Assembly (NCBI RefSeq): GCF_000616095.1
Contig: NZ_BAMS01000004.1
Span: 124,001 to 188,000 of the forward strand
DNA: 64,000 nucleotides
Direction: 5' to 3'
DNA from: Sneathiella glossodoripedis JCM 23214
GTDB taxonomy: Bacteria > Pseudomonadota > Alphaproteobacteria > Sneathiellales > Sneathiellaceae
The translations under genes were made by a program, and so were the position numbers. The notes below the pieces were generated by a model. It saw only the letters and a program-made list of their open reading frames with translations, had not been told where the DNA came from and did not search any database. Positions 37,358-47,339 of this stretch are shown in pieces (position 1 is the first letter of the stretch; every line of letters begins with the position of its first letter).

Positions 37358-37593
37358 AGAAGTGAGTTGGCAGCCGTATTGAGGGGGATGACTGCCAACA
37401 GAAAATTTGAAAACTCCTTTGATTATCAGGTGTTGAGGCAATTGGGGGACCTCAGCACGGGGAGGGGAATTGATAATCCGGAGCTTTTCAAATTGTCAGA
37501 CGTCTTTAACGTCTTCCCGACACATAATGTGCTGCGCCGCAAAATCCAATAGTTAGTTTTGTGAGCTAAATCACAAATGAAAGACCGCTCCAA

Positions 37594-38442
37594 TTATGGC
37601 CATTTCACCTCCGGTGGAAGGGACATCAAAATTGCTTCGGTATTACCACCGGTTTTGAGGCCAAATGTAGTACCGCGGTCGTACAGCAGATTAAATTCTA
37701 CATATCTGCCGCGTTTTACAAGCTGGGCTTCTCTTTGTTCATCCGTCCAGGGTTTGTTCATATGCTCACGCACAATTTTCGGATAAATATCGGCGAATGC
37801 ACGTCCGACATCTTGCGTAAAAGCGAAATCGGCCTCCCAGTCCGTTTTGAGCTTGTCGTAAAAAATACCGCCCACACCACGGGCTTCCTCGCGATGGGGT
37901 AAATAAAAATACTCATCACACCATTTTTTATATTTCGCGTAATATTCAGGATTATGCCGATCACAAGCTTCTTTCAGCGCGCCATGAAATTTCTCCGTAT
38001 CAGAATCACGGGGAATCATGGGGGTTAAATCGGCGCCGCCACCGAACCAGGCCTCACCTGTGACAATATGCCGCGTATTCATATGGACTGCAGGAACCAG
38101 AGGTGATCGCATATGCGCGACAAGGGAAATGCCACTAGCCCAAAACTGGCCGGAATTTTCTGTTCCGGGGATGGCTTTTCGAAATTCTTCTGAAAATTCC
38201 CCAAATACAGTTGAAATATTCACCCCGACTTTTTCAAATACACGGCCTTTCATGATGGACATTTCTCCGCCACCACCGCCGGGCCTCTCCCAGGTTTTCA
38301 CCTCAAATTTTCCAGCAGGAAGATCACTGAATGTGCCTTCAAGTTCCTCTTCAATAGCCTCAAAACTGGTCCTGATCTGGTCCCTTAGCTGTTGGAACCA
38401 ATCTCTGGCCTGTTCTTTGCGGTTATCTGTTATTGCATTCAT
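37594..38442 (-). CDS. hemF: Oxygen-dependent coproporphyrinogen III oxidase
   Basis: 282 residues from the ATG at 38442. Decarboxylates two propionates of coproporphyrinogen III using O2 in haem synthesis. Family blocks: [24 protein letters not shown] split over residues about 55-80, [17 protein letters not shown], and the C-terminal [20 protein letters not shown]. As given, the frame runs on unbroken from trmL to make a 441-residue fusion. This is an artefact: restoring one base in trmL ends that gene 25 bp before this start. Location is cytoplasmic; the dimer is typical. Confidence 0.95.
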   Translation of the reverse strand: MNAITDNRKEQARDWFQQLRDQIRTSFEAIEEELEGTFSDLPAGKFEVKTWERPGGGGGEMSIMKGRVFEKVGVNISTVFGEFSEEFRKAIPGTENSGQFWASGISLVAHMRSPLVPAVHMNTRHIVTGEAWFGGGADLTPMIPRDSDTEKFHGALKEACDRHNPEYYAKYKKWCDEYFYLPHREEARGVGGIFYDKLKTDWEADFAFTQDVGRAFADIYPKIVREHMNKPWTDEQREAQLVKRGRYVEFNLLYDRGTTFGLKTGGNTEAILMSLPPEVKWP

Positions 38443-38467
38443 GGGAAATATTCCTGCTTTCCGTAAA

Positions 38468-38919
38468 TTACGAGGGGAATGAGTTGGTTTGGCGCAGCCT
38501 TCGGAGAGTACCATTGCCGCAGAAACTGCGACATTGATGGATCTTGCGCTCTTGTGCATGGGAATGGTAACGCGGGCATCTACTTGCTCGTGAACTTCTT
38601 CAGGAACACCAGAGCTTTCCCGCCCGAGAAGAAGAATATCCGTCTTCGAAAACGTAAAATCGGTGAAGCGATCCGTAGTTTTAGTGGTCAGTAGCACCAC
38701 CCTCTTGTTTTCGGAATCAGCGAGGAAATGGTTCCAGGACAGATGCCGCCTTACATCAGCGATGTCGGCATAATCCATTACAGCCCGGCGCATATCTTTT
38801 GTTCCAAAGGGAAAACCGCAGGGTTCGATAATATGTACCGGTATCGAGAGGCAGGCCCCAAGACGCATGAGTGTTCCGGCATTTTGGGCAATATCAGGCT
38901 GATAAAGTGCTAGTTCCAT
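38468..38919 (-). CDS. trmL: tRNA (cytidine(34)-2'-O)-methyltransferase TrmL (frameshifted at 3' end)
   Basis: SPOUT-class methyltransferase modifying the wobble base of leucine tRNAs. Motifs: [32 protein letters not shown], and the knot motif [22 protein letters not shown]. The expected C-terminus LRQT-x-x-FP appears only in another frame: adding one base near 38499, next to GG, gives [11 protein letters not shown] and stop at 38468, about 151 residues, the normal TrmL length. Without it the frame fuses with hemF. The close spacing to hemF implies a shared transcript. Confidence 0.9.
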
Positions 38920-39065
38920 AAGGTTTTTTAACGGTTTCTGTGTGACATTTATAGGGCAATTCAGCCGTCTTTTGACATATTTCGCACCTTGGGACTAGAC
39001 ATTGTGTGAATATGGTGACAAAAAGCGGTCGCTAGAGATTTTTTTAAGAAAGCTGGGGAAGTTTA

Positions 39066-39592
39066 ATGACTACTACCACCCCTGTAGAAGAAGACGGCGT
39101 AAAGCGCCGCGATTTTCTATATGTCGCCGCAGGCGGCGTTGGTGCCGTAGGCACTGCAATGGCAATCTGGCCGTTTGTGGACCAGATGAATCCCTCTGCC
39201 GATGTTTTGGCTCTGTCCTCAACTGAAGTGGATCTGAGCGCCATCGACGAAGGGTCTGAAATTACCGCTGTTTGGCAGGGTAAACCGGTTTTTATTCGGC
39301 ACCGTACGGAAGCCGAGATTGCGGATGCTGTAAATGTTGATGTAACAGCGCTTCCCGATCCTCAGGCAGACGAAGATCGTGCTGAACGGCCTGAATGGCT
39401 GATCATGATCGGTGTTTGTACCCATCTTGGCTGTGTTCCGCTCAAAGAAGCGGGTGATTTTAACGGCTGGTTCTGTCCGTGCCACGGATCCCATTATGAT
39501 ACGTCAGGTCGTATCCGTAAGGTCCTGCACCGACCAATCTGGCTGTACCGCCATATGTTTTCCTTGACGAAAACACTGTGAAGATCGGCTAA
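39066..39592 (+). CDS. petA: Cytochrome bc1 Rieske iron-sulphur subunit (frameshifted)
   Basis: About 175 residues. [12 protein letters not shown] at the N-terminus is a Tat-type signal-anchor. The 2Fe-2S ligands are in CTHLGC and CPCHGSHYD. The frame breaks near 39521 in a G run after GRIRK; adding one G gives [23 protein letters not shown], the canonical C-terminus, stopping at 39592. As written the C-terminus is altered. It is the first gene of petABC and passes electrons from quinol to cytochrome c1. Confidence 0.95.
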
Positions 39593-39605
39593 GGGGGATA
39601 TAGAT

Positions 39606-40945
39606 ATGTCGTTTGAACCGAAAAGTCCGGTTGTAAAATGGGTTGATAGCAGACTGCCGATCATCGGTATGATGCATCACGCTCTATATGACTACCCGAC
39701 TCCAAAAAATCTGAGCTACTGGTGGACATTTGGCTCACTTGCCGGATTTATGCTGGTTGTGCAGATCGTAACAGGTATCGTCCTGTCCATGCATTACACA
39801 CCGCATGTGGATTTGGCGTTTAACAGTGTCGAGCATATCATGCGCGATGTGAACTATGGCTGGCTAATTCGCTACATGCATGCGAACGGTGCTCAATGTT
39901 CTTTATTGTCGTGTATTTGCATATTTTCCGGGGCCTTTACTATGGCTCCTACAAGGCACCACGTGAATTGTTGTGGTGGCTGGGTTTGGTCATCTTCCTT
40001 CTGATGATGGCAACAGCCTTTATGGGCTATGTGCTTCCTTGGGGCCAGATGAGCTTCTGGGGTGCGACAGTGATTACCAACCTGTTCGGTGCAATTCCGG
40101 TTGTTGGTGATCCGATCGTAACATGGCTGTGGGGTGGTTTCTCTGTTGATAACCCAACACTGAACCGTTTCTTCAGCTTGCATTACCTGCTGCCATTTGT
40201 CATCGTTGGCGTCGTGATCCTGCATATCTGGGCGCTGCATACAAATGGGTCCAACAACCCAACAGGTATCGAAATCAAAGACAAACAGGACAGCATTCCG
40301 TTCCATCCTTATTACACAATCAAGGATCTGTTCGGTTTGGGCGTGTTCCTGATTTTCTTCTCAGCATTCCTGTTCTATGCACCAAATTATCTGGGGCATC
40401 CGGACAACTACATTCCGGCCAATCCTTTGGTCACACCTGCACATATTGTTCCTGAATGGTACTTCCTGCCTTTCTACGCAATCTTGCGGGCTGTTCCGGA
40501 CAAGCTGGGCGGAGTTCTGTTGATGTTCGGTGCGATCGCTGTTCTCTTTGCGTTGCCATGGCTTGATAAGAGCCGGGTTCGCTCCGCACGCTATCGCCCA
40601 ACCTTCAAGCAGTTATTCTGGATTTTCGTTCTTGTTTGTATTGGTTTGACGTATTTTGGTGCGCAAAGTACAGACGGGTGGGTGATTAAATACGTTGAGA
40701 TGGTACCATCCTTGGATAAAAATGGGGAGCAGATCGTCAAAGACGGTAAAGTCGTAATGGAAGAAAGTATCATTGGCTTGTCAAATGTATGGGCTAGTAG
40801 AATTTTGACCTTCTATTACTTCTTCCATCTTCTAATCCTGCTGCCACTGGTGGGACTGTTTGAGAAACACAAACCGTTACCGTCGAGTATTTCTGAAGCG
40901 GTTCTGGATAAAAAATCTGGCGCAGAGGAGGCAGGCAATGCTTAA
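39606..40945 (+). CDS. petB: Cytochrome b of the bc1 complex (frameshifted)
   Basis: About 447 residues with eight membrane spans. Haem-ligand His pairs lie in the second and fourth spans (MHYTPHVD precedes the first; [16 protein letters not shown] and [21 protein letters not shown]). The [13 protein letters not shown] motif marks the Qo site. The frame breaks near 39893: one missing base between HANGA and [14 protein letters not shown]. Long loop of about 40 residues between the last two spans is typical of alphaproteobacteria. Ends overlapping petC by 8 bases. Confidence 0.96.
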
Positions 40946-41705
40946 ATTAATTAAGTCTTTAGGCGCTGCCGCATTATTCTCGGTAGCAATCGTCTCCGGC
41001 GCGTCTGCCGCCGGTAGCGCGGTCGAGCTGAAATCAGCAACTTGGCAGCATACAGGTCTGTTTGGCACATATGATCGTGCCGCAGCTCAGCGTGGGCTTC
41101 AGGTGTACCGTGAAGTTTGTGCCGGCTGCCATGGTTTGAATCAGGTTGCTTTCCGCACTCTGGCTGATCTTGGCTTCACCGAAGACGAAGTTAAAGCTCT
41201 GGCCAAGGAATACACTTTTGAGGATGGACCAAATGATGACGGGGATATGTTTGAACGCCCCGGTAAGCCATTTGATAAATTCCCTGATCCTTTCCCGAAT
41301 GAGAAAGCGGCTCGGGCCTCAAATGGGGGTGCATACCCTGTGGATCTGTCTTTGATCGTCAAAGCGCGTCCTGGGTTTGAAAACTACCTTTATTCATTGA
41401 TGGTCGGTTATACGGACGCACCGGAAGGTTTCGAAATGAACGAAGGCATGAACTACAATGCCTACTTCCCGGGCCACCAGATCGCCATGCCAGCACCTTT
41501 GTCAGAAGATGCAGTTGAATATGCGGATGGTACTCCGGCAACTGTTGACCAGATGGCTAAGGATGTAACGGTGTTCTTGGCATGGGCCGCAGAGCCGAAA
41601 CTGGAAGATCGCAAGCATATGGGACTTCGGGTTATCCTGTTCCTGCTTTTGATGACCGGTATCTTCTATGCCGCCAAGCGCAAAATCTGGTCAGACGTAC
41701 ATTGA
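40938..41705 (+). CDS. petC: Cytochrome c1 of the bc1 complex
   Basis: About 255 residues from the ATG at 40938. A signal peptide ends near GASAAG. Haem attachment is CAGCH (about residue 58), the Met ligand lies in the later part (HQIAMPAPL), and a C-terminal membrane anchor ([20 protein letters not shown]) holds it in the inner membrane. It accepts electrons from the Rieske protein and gives them to soluble cytochrome c. The start overlaps petB, and the operon ends at a strong terminator. Confidence 0.97.
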   Translation: MLKLIKSLGAAALFSVAIVSGASAAGSAVELKSATWQHTGLFGTYDRAAAQRGLQVYREVCAGCHGLNQVAFRTLADLGFTEDEVKALAKEYTFEDGPNDDGDMFERPGKPFDKFPDPFPNEKAARASNGGAYPVDLSLIVKARPGFENYLYSLMVGYTDAPEGFEMNEGMNYNAYFPGHQIAMPAPLSEDAVEYADGTPATVDQMAKDVTVFLAWAAEPKLEDRKHMGLRVILFLLLMTGIFYAAKRKIWSDVH

Positions 41706-41723
41706 TTGACCAAAAAATGACTG

Positions 41724-41755
41724 AAAAGGGCGCCTGAACAGGGCGCCCTTTTTTA
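41724..41755 (+). terminator. Rho-independent terminator after petABC
   Basis: AAGGGCGCC and GGCGCCCTT pair around loop TGAACAG-type bases, followed by six T. It lies about 20 bp after the petC stop. Confidence 0.95.
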
Positions 41756-41833
41756 ATGTGGAAAATCTGCTCAATTTGATGCTGACCGACAATAATCAAC
41801 TTGGTATTGTAGTCCCCTTGGGAGGCTAATAGT

Positions 41834-42708
41834 ATGAGTAAAACCGTAATTGGAATAATTGGTGGCAGCGGCATCTACGATCTGGAAGGGCTGGAAAATC
41901 AGGAGTGGCGAAAAGTCTCTTCTCCCTTCGGGGAGCCGTCCGATGAAGTTCTTTGTGGGACTTTGGGTGATGCTGAACTGGTGTTTTTACCCCGTCATGG
42001 TCGCGGGCATAAAATAACGCCTTCTGAAATTAACTATCGTGCCAATATTGATGTGTTGAAACGCTTGGGCGTCACAGAAATTATTTCCGTAAGTGCATGT
42101 GGCTCGCTCGATGAAGAGTTAGAGCCGGGAACCTTTGTTCTGGTTGATCAGTTTGTTGATAGAACCGTGGCCCGTGAAAAAAGTTTCTTCACAAGTGGGA
42201 TGGTTGCGCATGTGAGTATGGCTGATCCTGTCTGCCTGCGGCTTTCGGACAGGCTCGCTCTGGCCGGGGAAGCTGCGGGAATAAACATTGTTCGCGGCGG
42301 TACTTATCTGGCGATGGAGGGGCCGCAATTTTCCTCTCGTGCGGAATCGGAAATGTATCGTAAATGGGGCTGTCAGGTTATCGGCATGACAAATATGCCC
42401 GAAGCCAAACTCGCTCGCGAAGCTGAAATCTGTTACGCGACAGTGGCCATGGTGACCGATTATGACTGCTGGCATCCCGATCATGACAATGTGGATGTCT
42501 CGGCCGTTATTGCAGTTTTGATGGAAAATAGTGCCAAAGCGAAATCCCTGATTGTCGAGCTGTGCCGTATCTGGACATTATGAAACGCCCTTGCCCTCAA
42601 GGGTGTCACCATGCGCTTGATAATGCCTTAATTACATCACCTGATGCTCGGGACCCGAAAGTGCTTGCAAAGCTGGATGCTGTAGCGGGTCGAGTATTAT
42701 CAAATTAG
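41834..42708 (+). CDS. mtnP: S-methyl-5'-thioadenosine phosphorylase (frameshifted near 3' end)
   Basis: Cleaves methylthioadenosine to adenine and methylthioribose-1-phosphate. Motifs: [35 protein letters not shown], the [11 protein letters not shown] block and [19 protein letters not shown] typical of MTAP rather than PNP. The frame breaks near 42568: one missing base after VELCR. Restored, it continues [21 protein letters not shown] and stops at 42708, about 291 residues, the usual length. The adenine product is used by Apt encoded 14 bp downstream. Confidence 0.93.
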
Positions 42709-42722
42709 AAACGGAACTTATT

Positions 42723-43250
42723 GTGGATATTAAACAGTTTATCAGAACCATCCCCGACTACCCTAAAAAGGGGATCATGTTTCGCGATATCACCACCCTC
42801 TGGCAGGATGCAACCGGTTTACGCACTGCTATTGACCAGTTGGTCTGGCCATATGCGGGGGTTCGAATTGACAAGGTTGCAGGGATCGAGGCGAGAGGCT
42901 TTGTTTTAGGAGGAGCGATAGCCCACCAATTAAGTGTTGGGTTTGTACCGGTTCGAAAGAAGGGGAAGCTTCCCTATGATGTCATCGGTGAAGAATACGA
43001 ACTTGAATATGGCACCGATACTGTCGAGATTCATACAGATGCCATAAACGAAGGCGATAATATCTTGCTCGTTGATGACTTGATTGCCACTGGCGGCACG
43101 GCTGAGGCGGCGATCAAGCTGATCCGCCGGGCAAAAGGAACGGTCATAGGGGCCGCATTTGTGATCGATTTGCCGGATATTGGTGGACGAAAGCGAGTGG
43201 AAGATTTGGGCGTCAATGTACGCACCCTGTGTGAATTTGAAGGCGACTGA
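42723..43250 (+). CDS. apt: Adenine phosphoribosyltransferase
   Basis: 175 residues from GTG at 42723. It turns adenine and PRPP into AMP. Motifs: [31 protein letters not shown], and the PRPP loop [17 protein letters not shown]. Directly after MTA phosphorylase, so together they recycle the adenine of polyamine- or AHL-derived methylthioadenosine. The GTG start has a weak AG-rich site (ACGGAACTT). Length matches the family. Confidence 0.96.
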   Translation: MDIKQFIRTIPDYPKKGIMFRDITTLWQDATGLRTAIDQLVWPYAGVRIDKVAGIEARGFVLGGAIAHQLSVGFVPVRKKGKLPYDVIGEEYELEYGTDTVEIHTDAINEGDNILLVDDLIATGGTAEAAIKLIRRAKGTVIGAAFVIDLPDIGGRKRVEDLGVNVRTLCEFEGD

Positions 43251-43265
43251 TAATAAGGAAGACCA

Positions 43266-44128
43266 ATGCCACATAGCATAACCGGGCTCGATCATACACT
43301 TGTCGCGTTGCCGATCTTGAACAAGCGCGCAAAACATACGAAAAACTCGGTTTTACGACGACACCTCGTGGGTCTCATATCGGCTGGGGAACAGCCAACT
43401 ACTGCATCATGTTTGATGAGGATTACATCGAACTGCTCGGGATTGTGGATGAAAACAAAGAGACCAATGGTTTGGATACTCTGCTTGCTCAAAGGGGGGA
43501 AGGGATGCTTGGCCTTGCATTTTCTTGCTCCGATCCAGACCATACCGTTGAATCTCTTCGCTCTGTGGGTATTCAGGCGACGGGTCCACACGAACTGAAA
43601 CGTAAGCTGGAATTGCCAGAAGGTGATGTGATTCCGGAATTTAAGCTGATCCGTTTTCCTACAGAAGGGGTGTCAAAACAGGGACTGTTCATTTGTCACC
43701 ATTTGACGCCCGAGTTGATCCGACGCCCGGAATGGTTGGTCCATAAAAATGGCGTGAAATATATCCAGTCCATGGTTGTTCTGGTTGAAGATCCCAAATC
43801 GCTGGTTGAGCATTATGAAAGGCTCTGTGGTCGTCTGAACGTGACCGTCACGGATGCGACCGTATCGGTTCGGGCAGGGCGCATGTCATTGATTTTTGTT
43901 GCTGAAAAAGACCTGGACCTGCTTTTCCCCGGCCTCTTTATTTCTGATGATTTTCCAGATCTGCCTCATATTCTTTCGATGACCATGGTTGTTGAAGATC
44001 TTAGCAAAACAGCAGGTTGCCTGTCTGACAATGACGTGCAATTTCAGAAAATTGCAGCTGGAAAATCACTGCGGATACAGCCCTCTAATGCGTGCGGTGT
44101 TCTGATTGAGTTCACTGACGCTATCTGA
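43266..44128 (+). CDS. Glyoxalase-like VOC protein (frameshifted)
   Basis: About 287 residues once joined. The N-terminus GLDHTLVA and the later MVVLVEDPKSLVEHYERLCG mark two halves of a Glyoxalase_3-like (PF13468) fold. The frame breaks near 43307: adding one base in the GCG-TTG junction gives VAVADLEQARKTYEKLGFTTTPRGSHIGWGTANYCIMF split over two blocks, a typical first VOC module. Without it, only the part from 43409 is read. Substrate unknown. It follows apt by 15 bp and may be co-transcribed. Confidence 0.8.
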
Positions 44129-44153
44129 GTCCAAATGCTCGTGAGGGGAGGCT

Positions 44154-44816
44154 TTAAGTTCCCTGAAGGAAGTCCAAACTGCGCTTCAGCGCAAGATCGG
44201 CGGCTTCCTTGTTGTAGCTTCCTCTTGCATCGCAATTAAAGCCATGGCCCGCAGAATATACGTGGACTTCCACCTCTGGGTGGCGCGCGATGATGGCTTC
44301 AACCTCACTCATCGGGATAGCGCTGTCTTGATCTCCAAAATGAAGTAAGGTTGGTATTTGTGGGTTTTGCTCCATAACGCCTACAATTCCGCCGCCATAA
44401 TAGCCAACCGCCTTGAACAGGTTCTTGATCTTTCCTGCAGCCAGATAAGCGAGTTTTCCGCCCCAACAATATCCGATGACAGAAACCTTCGGGCCGGTGT
44501 CCACATAATCAGCGGCAGCGGCAATGTCTTTAAGGGCAATCTCGTCGGCGATGCGATCCTTGAATTCTCTCCCCTTTGCGACTCCGTCTGCGTCATAAGC
44601 CAGCTCGACATTTGGCTCAAGGCGATCAAACAGGGCAGGGGCAATTGTCCTATATCCCAGTTCTGCAAACCGTTCAGCTACGCTTCTTATGTGGGAATTG
44701 ACGCCAAATATTTCCTGAACAAGCACAATGGCTCCTTTGCATTCTCCCTGTGCTTCGCATAAATAGGCATCCAGTTGATGCCCGTCTTCTGCTGTTAATC
44801 TGACTTTCTTGCCCAT
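44154..44816 (-). CDS. Dienelactone hydrolase family protein
   Basis: 220 residues, alpha/beta hydrolase fold. The nucleophile is Cys in IGYCWGGKLAYLAA, the acid is Asp in HFGDQDSAIP and the His is in YSAGHGFNCD, the Cys-Asp-His triad of dienelactone hydrolases. ALVQEIFGVNSHIRSVAERFAELGY-type wording (VLVQEIFGVNSHIRS) is the family N-terminus. Housekeeping members of this family are common outside aromatic catabolism and the substrate here is unknown. It converges on the VOC gene. Confidence 0.93.
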   Translation of the reverse strand: MGKKVRLTAEDGHQLDAYLCEAQGECKGAIVLVQEIFGVNSHIRSVAERFAELGYRTIAPALFDRLEPNVELAYDADGVAKGREFKDRIADEIALKDIAAAADYVDTGPKVSVIGYCWGGKLAYLAAGKIKNLFKAVGYYGGGIVGVMEQNPQIPTLLHFGDQDSAIPMSEVEAIIARHPEVEVHVYSAGHGFNCDARGSYNKEAADLALKRSLDFLQGT

Positions 44817-44844
44817 GATGCCCCCTCAGTTACCTATTTTGTAT

Positions 44845-45306
44845 CTATTTTGCCTTATCAACGATCAGTAACGTCCCGTCATGCCCGGTGACAGTTACCT
44901 TGGAGCCAGCGGGCAGCTCAGGGCCGCTTACAGTCCATTGGCTGTCATCTACGTGAATTTTACCGCGTCCGTTATCAATTGCTTCCACCAACGTGAACGT
45001 TCGCCCAACATATTGGGCTCCTCGCTGGTTCAGTTTGAAATTATCCTCAACACCCGGATTGCGTTTGAGGAACATTCTCGCCAGCAACAGACTGACAATT
45101 GAAAACAGCGCAAACAGACCCCACTGATACTCCCAGCTCATACTTGGGAAGAAGAGGACTGCGAAACCGACAAGAGCGGCAGCCACGCCCAGCCATAAAA
45201 GGAAAAAAGTGGGGGCAAAAATTTCCAGAATGACCAGAATTATGGCCAGCGTCCACCAGGACCAGTAACCCAATTCCGCGATCCAGGCGATAACATCATT
45301 TACCAT
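44845..45306 (-). CDS. NfeD-family membrane protein
   Basis: 153 residues. Two to three membrane spans in the first 80 residues (WWTLAIILVILEIFAPTFFLLWLG, split around the Phe-rich turn), then a C-terminal OB-fold domain ending GKIHVDDSQWTVSGPELPAGSKVTVTGHDG. This short form (NfeD1b-like) pairs with stomatin/SPFH proteins. It lies 5 bp after the SPFH gene on the same strand, so the two are an operon. The role is in membrane microdomain organisation or protein quality control by family inference. Confidence 0.92.
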   Translation of the reverse strand: MVNDVIAWIAELGYWSWWTLAIILVILEIFAPTFFLLWLGVAAALVGFAVLFFPSMSWEYQWGLFALFSIVSLLLARMFLKRNPGVEDNFKLNQRGAQYVGRTFTLVEAIDNGRGKIHVDDSQWTVSGPELPAGSKVTVTGHDGTLLIVDKAK

Positions 45307-45311
45307 TATAG

Positions 45312-46289
45312 CTACTCGCTTGTGGGCACAGTGCCGGTTGAAATCCTGGTGCGATTGCTTTCGCCTTCCTTATTGAAAACTTCCTTGGCAATTTCACCGA
45401 TGCCGCCAAGCGTTCCAATCAGCGAAGTTGCCTCCATTGGCATAAGTACGACTTTGGAATTCCGTGCGGAGCCAATTTCCTTCATCGCCTCTACATATTT
45501 CTGGGCGACAAAGTAGTTGATGGATTGCATATCACCTTTGGCAATGGCTTCAGATACGTCCTGCGTGGCTTTTGCTTCAGCTTGAGCAAGCCTTTCGCGG
45601 GCCTCTGCGTCCCGATATGCAGCTTCACGGCGGCCTTCCGCTTCAAGAATAGCGGACTTCTTCTCCCCTTCGGCTTTCAGAATTTCTGATTGGCGAACAC
45701 CTTCGGCTTCCAGAATGACGGCTCGTTTTTCGCGTTCCGCTTTCATTTGCCGGGCCATGGCCTCCACCAGATCAGCAGGTGGGGTGATGTCTTTGATTTC
45801 GACACGGGTGACCTTGATCCCCCAAGGGTTTGACGCCTGATCAATAACGGTAAGCAATCTGGTATTAATGCCATCGCGCTGACTTAGAGCCTCATCCAGA
45901 TCCATTGACCCCAGAACGGTTCTTAAGTTGGTTTGCGCCAGATTCTGGATCGCCCGCTGTAAATCCCGAACCTCATATGCGGACTTGGCTGCATCCAGTA
46001 CCTGAAAGAACAGCACGCCATCAACTTCGACCATGGCGTTGTCTTTGGAAATGACTTCCTGCGTTGGAATGTCGAGGACCTGCTCCATCATGTTGATCTT
46101 GGCGCCAATTCGGTCGATGAAGGGAATTAGAAAACCAAGCCCGGGTGTCAGGCTTTTGGTATATCTGCCGAATCTTTCGATAGTGTATTGATAGCCTTGC
46201 GGGACCACCGTAACCCCCATAAAGAGGACGACCACCGCAAAGATGACCAAAAAGATAACAAGGATAGCGAAGCCTGACAGCAAATCCAT
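45312..46289 (-). CDS. SPFH/stomatin-like membrane protein, QmcA-type
   Basis: About 325 residues from ATG at 46289 (a GG-rich site lies just before it; the TTG at 46301 is in frame). One N-terminal span, then the SPFH/band-7 domain ([20 protein letters not shown] to [18 protein letters not shown], in parts) and a long coiled coil rich in Glu, Ala and Arg (about 200-265). It forms large membrane rings with its NfeD partner. Matches QmcA/stomatin-like proteins rather than HflK/C, as there is no pair. Confidence 0.93.
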   Translation of the reverse strand: MDLLSGFAILVIFLVIFAVVVLFMGVTVVPQGYQYTIERFGRYTKSLTPGLGFLIPFIDRIGAKINMMEQVLDIPTQEVISKDNAMVEVDGVLFFQVLDAAKSAYEVRDLQRAIQNLAQTNLRTVLGSMDLDEALSQRDGINTRLLTVIDQASNPWGIKVTRVEIKDITPPADLVEAMARQMKAEREKRAVILEAEGVRQSEILKAEGEKKSAILEAEGRREAAYRDAEARERLAQAEAKATQDVSEAIAKGDMQSINYFVAQKYVEAMKEIGSARNSKVVLMPMEATSLIGTLGGIGEIAKEVFNKEGESNRTRISTGTVPTSE

Positions 46290-46375
46290 GGGACCCCCCA
46301 ATAGCGAAGTAGAATAGGAAACAACTTTAGCCTATTTTCGGGGGGAAATGAAAATACTTAAAATAATTAGCAGTT

Positions 46376-46834
46376 TTATTCAGGCTTATTTGTTCTTGCC
46401 AGCGTCATTCCGATTGAGTTGAAACTCATGACAACTTCGTCCTGCTGGTTAATCACTTCCAGTTTTCCAAAGATTGTCCCCATATTGGGGCGGGAGCGGG
46501 ATCGTTTCTTGTCGATCACTTCAGTTCGCACGCGAAGCGTATCTCCTGGACGAACGGGTTTGTGCCATCGCAGATTATCCACACCCGGTGAGCCCAGTGA
46601 CGCTTTCGTGTCGATCATGTTGTCAACCATCATGCGCATGGTTACCGCAGCCGTATGCCATCCAGACGCAATAATATCGCCGTAAATGGAACTTTTGGCA
46701 GCTTCTTCATCGATGTGAAAAGGCTGCGGATCATATTTTTTTGCAAAAGCGATTATTTCTTCACGGCTAAGCGTTTTGCTTCCAAACTCAGCCGTATCGC
46801 CGATTTTGACATCTTCAAAGTAACGCGTTGCCAT
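46376..46834 (-). CDS. MaoC-family dehydratase, copy 1
   Basis: 152 residues, single hot-dog fold. The hydratase 2 catalytic motif is present as Asp in YDPQPFHID and His in IIASGWHTA. Family members hydrate enoyl-CoA, but small stand-alone ones act on various acyl-CoAs. It overlaps by 1 base with a second, clearly related MaoC gene upstream. The two share RYFEDV-type openings and the YDPQPFHID block. Natural substrate not deducible. Confidence 0.9.
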   Translation of the reverse strand: MATRYFEDVKIGDTAEFGSKTLSREEIIAFAKKYDPQPFHIDEEAAKSSIYGDIIASGWHTAAVTMRMMVDNMIDTKASLGSPGVDNLRWHKPVRPGDTLRVRTEVIDKKRSRSRPNMGTIFGKLEVINQQDEVVMSFNSIGMTLARTNKPE

Positions 46835-47295
46835 CAGACGCCCTCCGCAACTGGTTTACAGCCAAAGAGAATGCTGGAGATCATAGTCATTTTAATTTCA
46901 CCTTCTGCCGTCAAAACGGTGTGGCGAAATTTCACGAACCCGCGATCGCTTTTATATTTGTGAGGCGTCACTTCCAGCACTTCGCTTTTCGCTTTAAGAT
47001 TTTCTTCAGGGCGAACAGGGCTTATCCAACGTAATTCGTCGATACCCGGTGATCCCATGGATGCTGAATTTCCGATCTGGTGATCTACAATCATTCGCAT
47101 CAGCATGGAACCCGTATGCCAGCCTGACGCAATAATCCCGCCAAAAAAATGGTCCTTGGCCGCATCTGGGTCGATATGAAAGGGCTGGGGATCAAATTCA
47201 GTAGCAAATTCGATAATTTCTTCCTCTGAAGGGACGTGGCAGCCAAACTCCTCCACGTCGCCGACTGAGAAATCCTCGAAATAGCGTTTCGTCAT
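46834..47295 (-). CDS. MaoC-family dehydratase, copy 2
   Basis: 153 residues, paralogue of the next gene and immediately upstream of it. The motif Asp is in FDPQPFHIDPDAA and the His in IIASGWHTGSM. The pair probably arose by tandem duplication and could form a heterodimer, since hot-dog hydratases are dimers. ATG at 47295 follows GGAG (CCGGAGTATAAT). It is 44 bp from ychF. Function remains general. Confidence 0.9.
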   Translation of the reverse strand: MTKRYFEDFSVGDVEEFGCHVPSEEEIIEFATEFDPQPFHIDPDAAKDHFFGGIIASGWHTGSMLMRMIVDHQIGNSASMGSPGIDELRWISPVRPEENLKAKSEVLEVTPHKYKSDRGFVKFRHTVLTAEGEIKMTMISSILFGCKPVAEGV

Positions 47296-47339
47296 ATTAT
47301 ACTCCGGCCTTATGGATGGCGCGTTTGATTTTGATAGAA

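Noticed and set aside
37388-37552. Plus-strand small ORF between the hemF terminator and the hemF stop
   Set aside because: GAGGGGG touches the ATG with no spacing, and it lies in the 3' leader of a minus-strand transcript. No family seen.
37594-38919. A true TrmL-HemF fusion protein
   Set aside because: A single-base change restores both normal ends; see the finding on indels.
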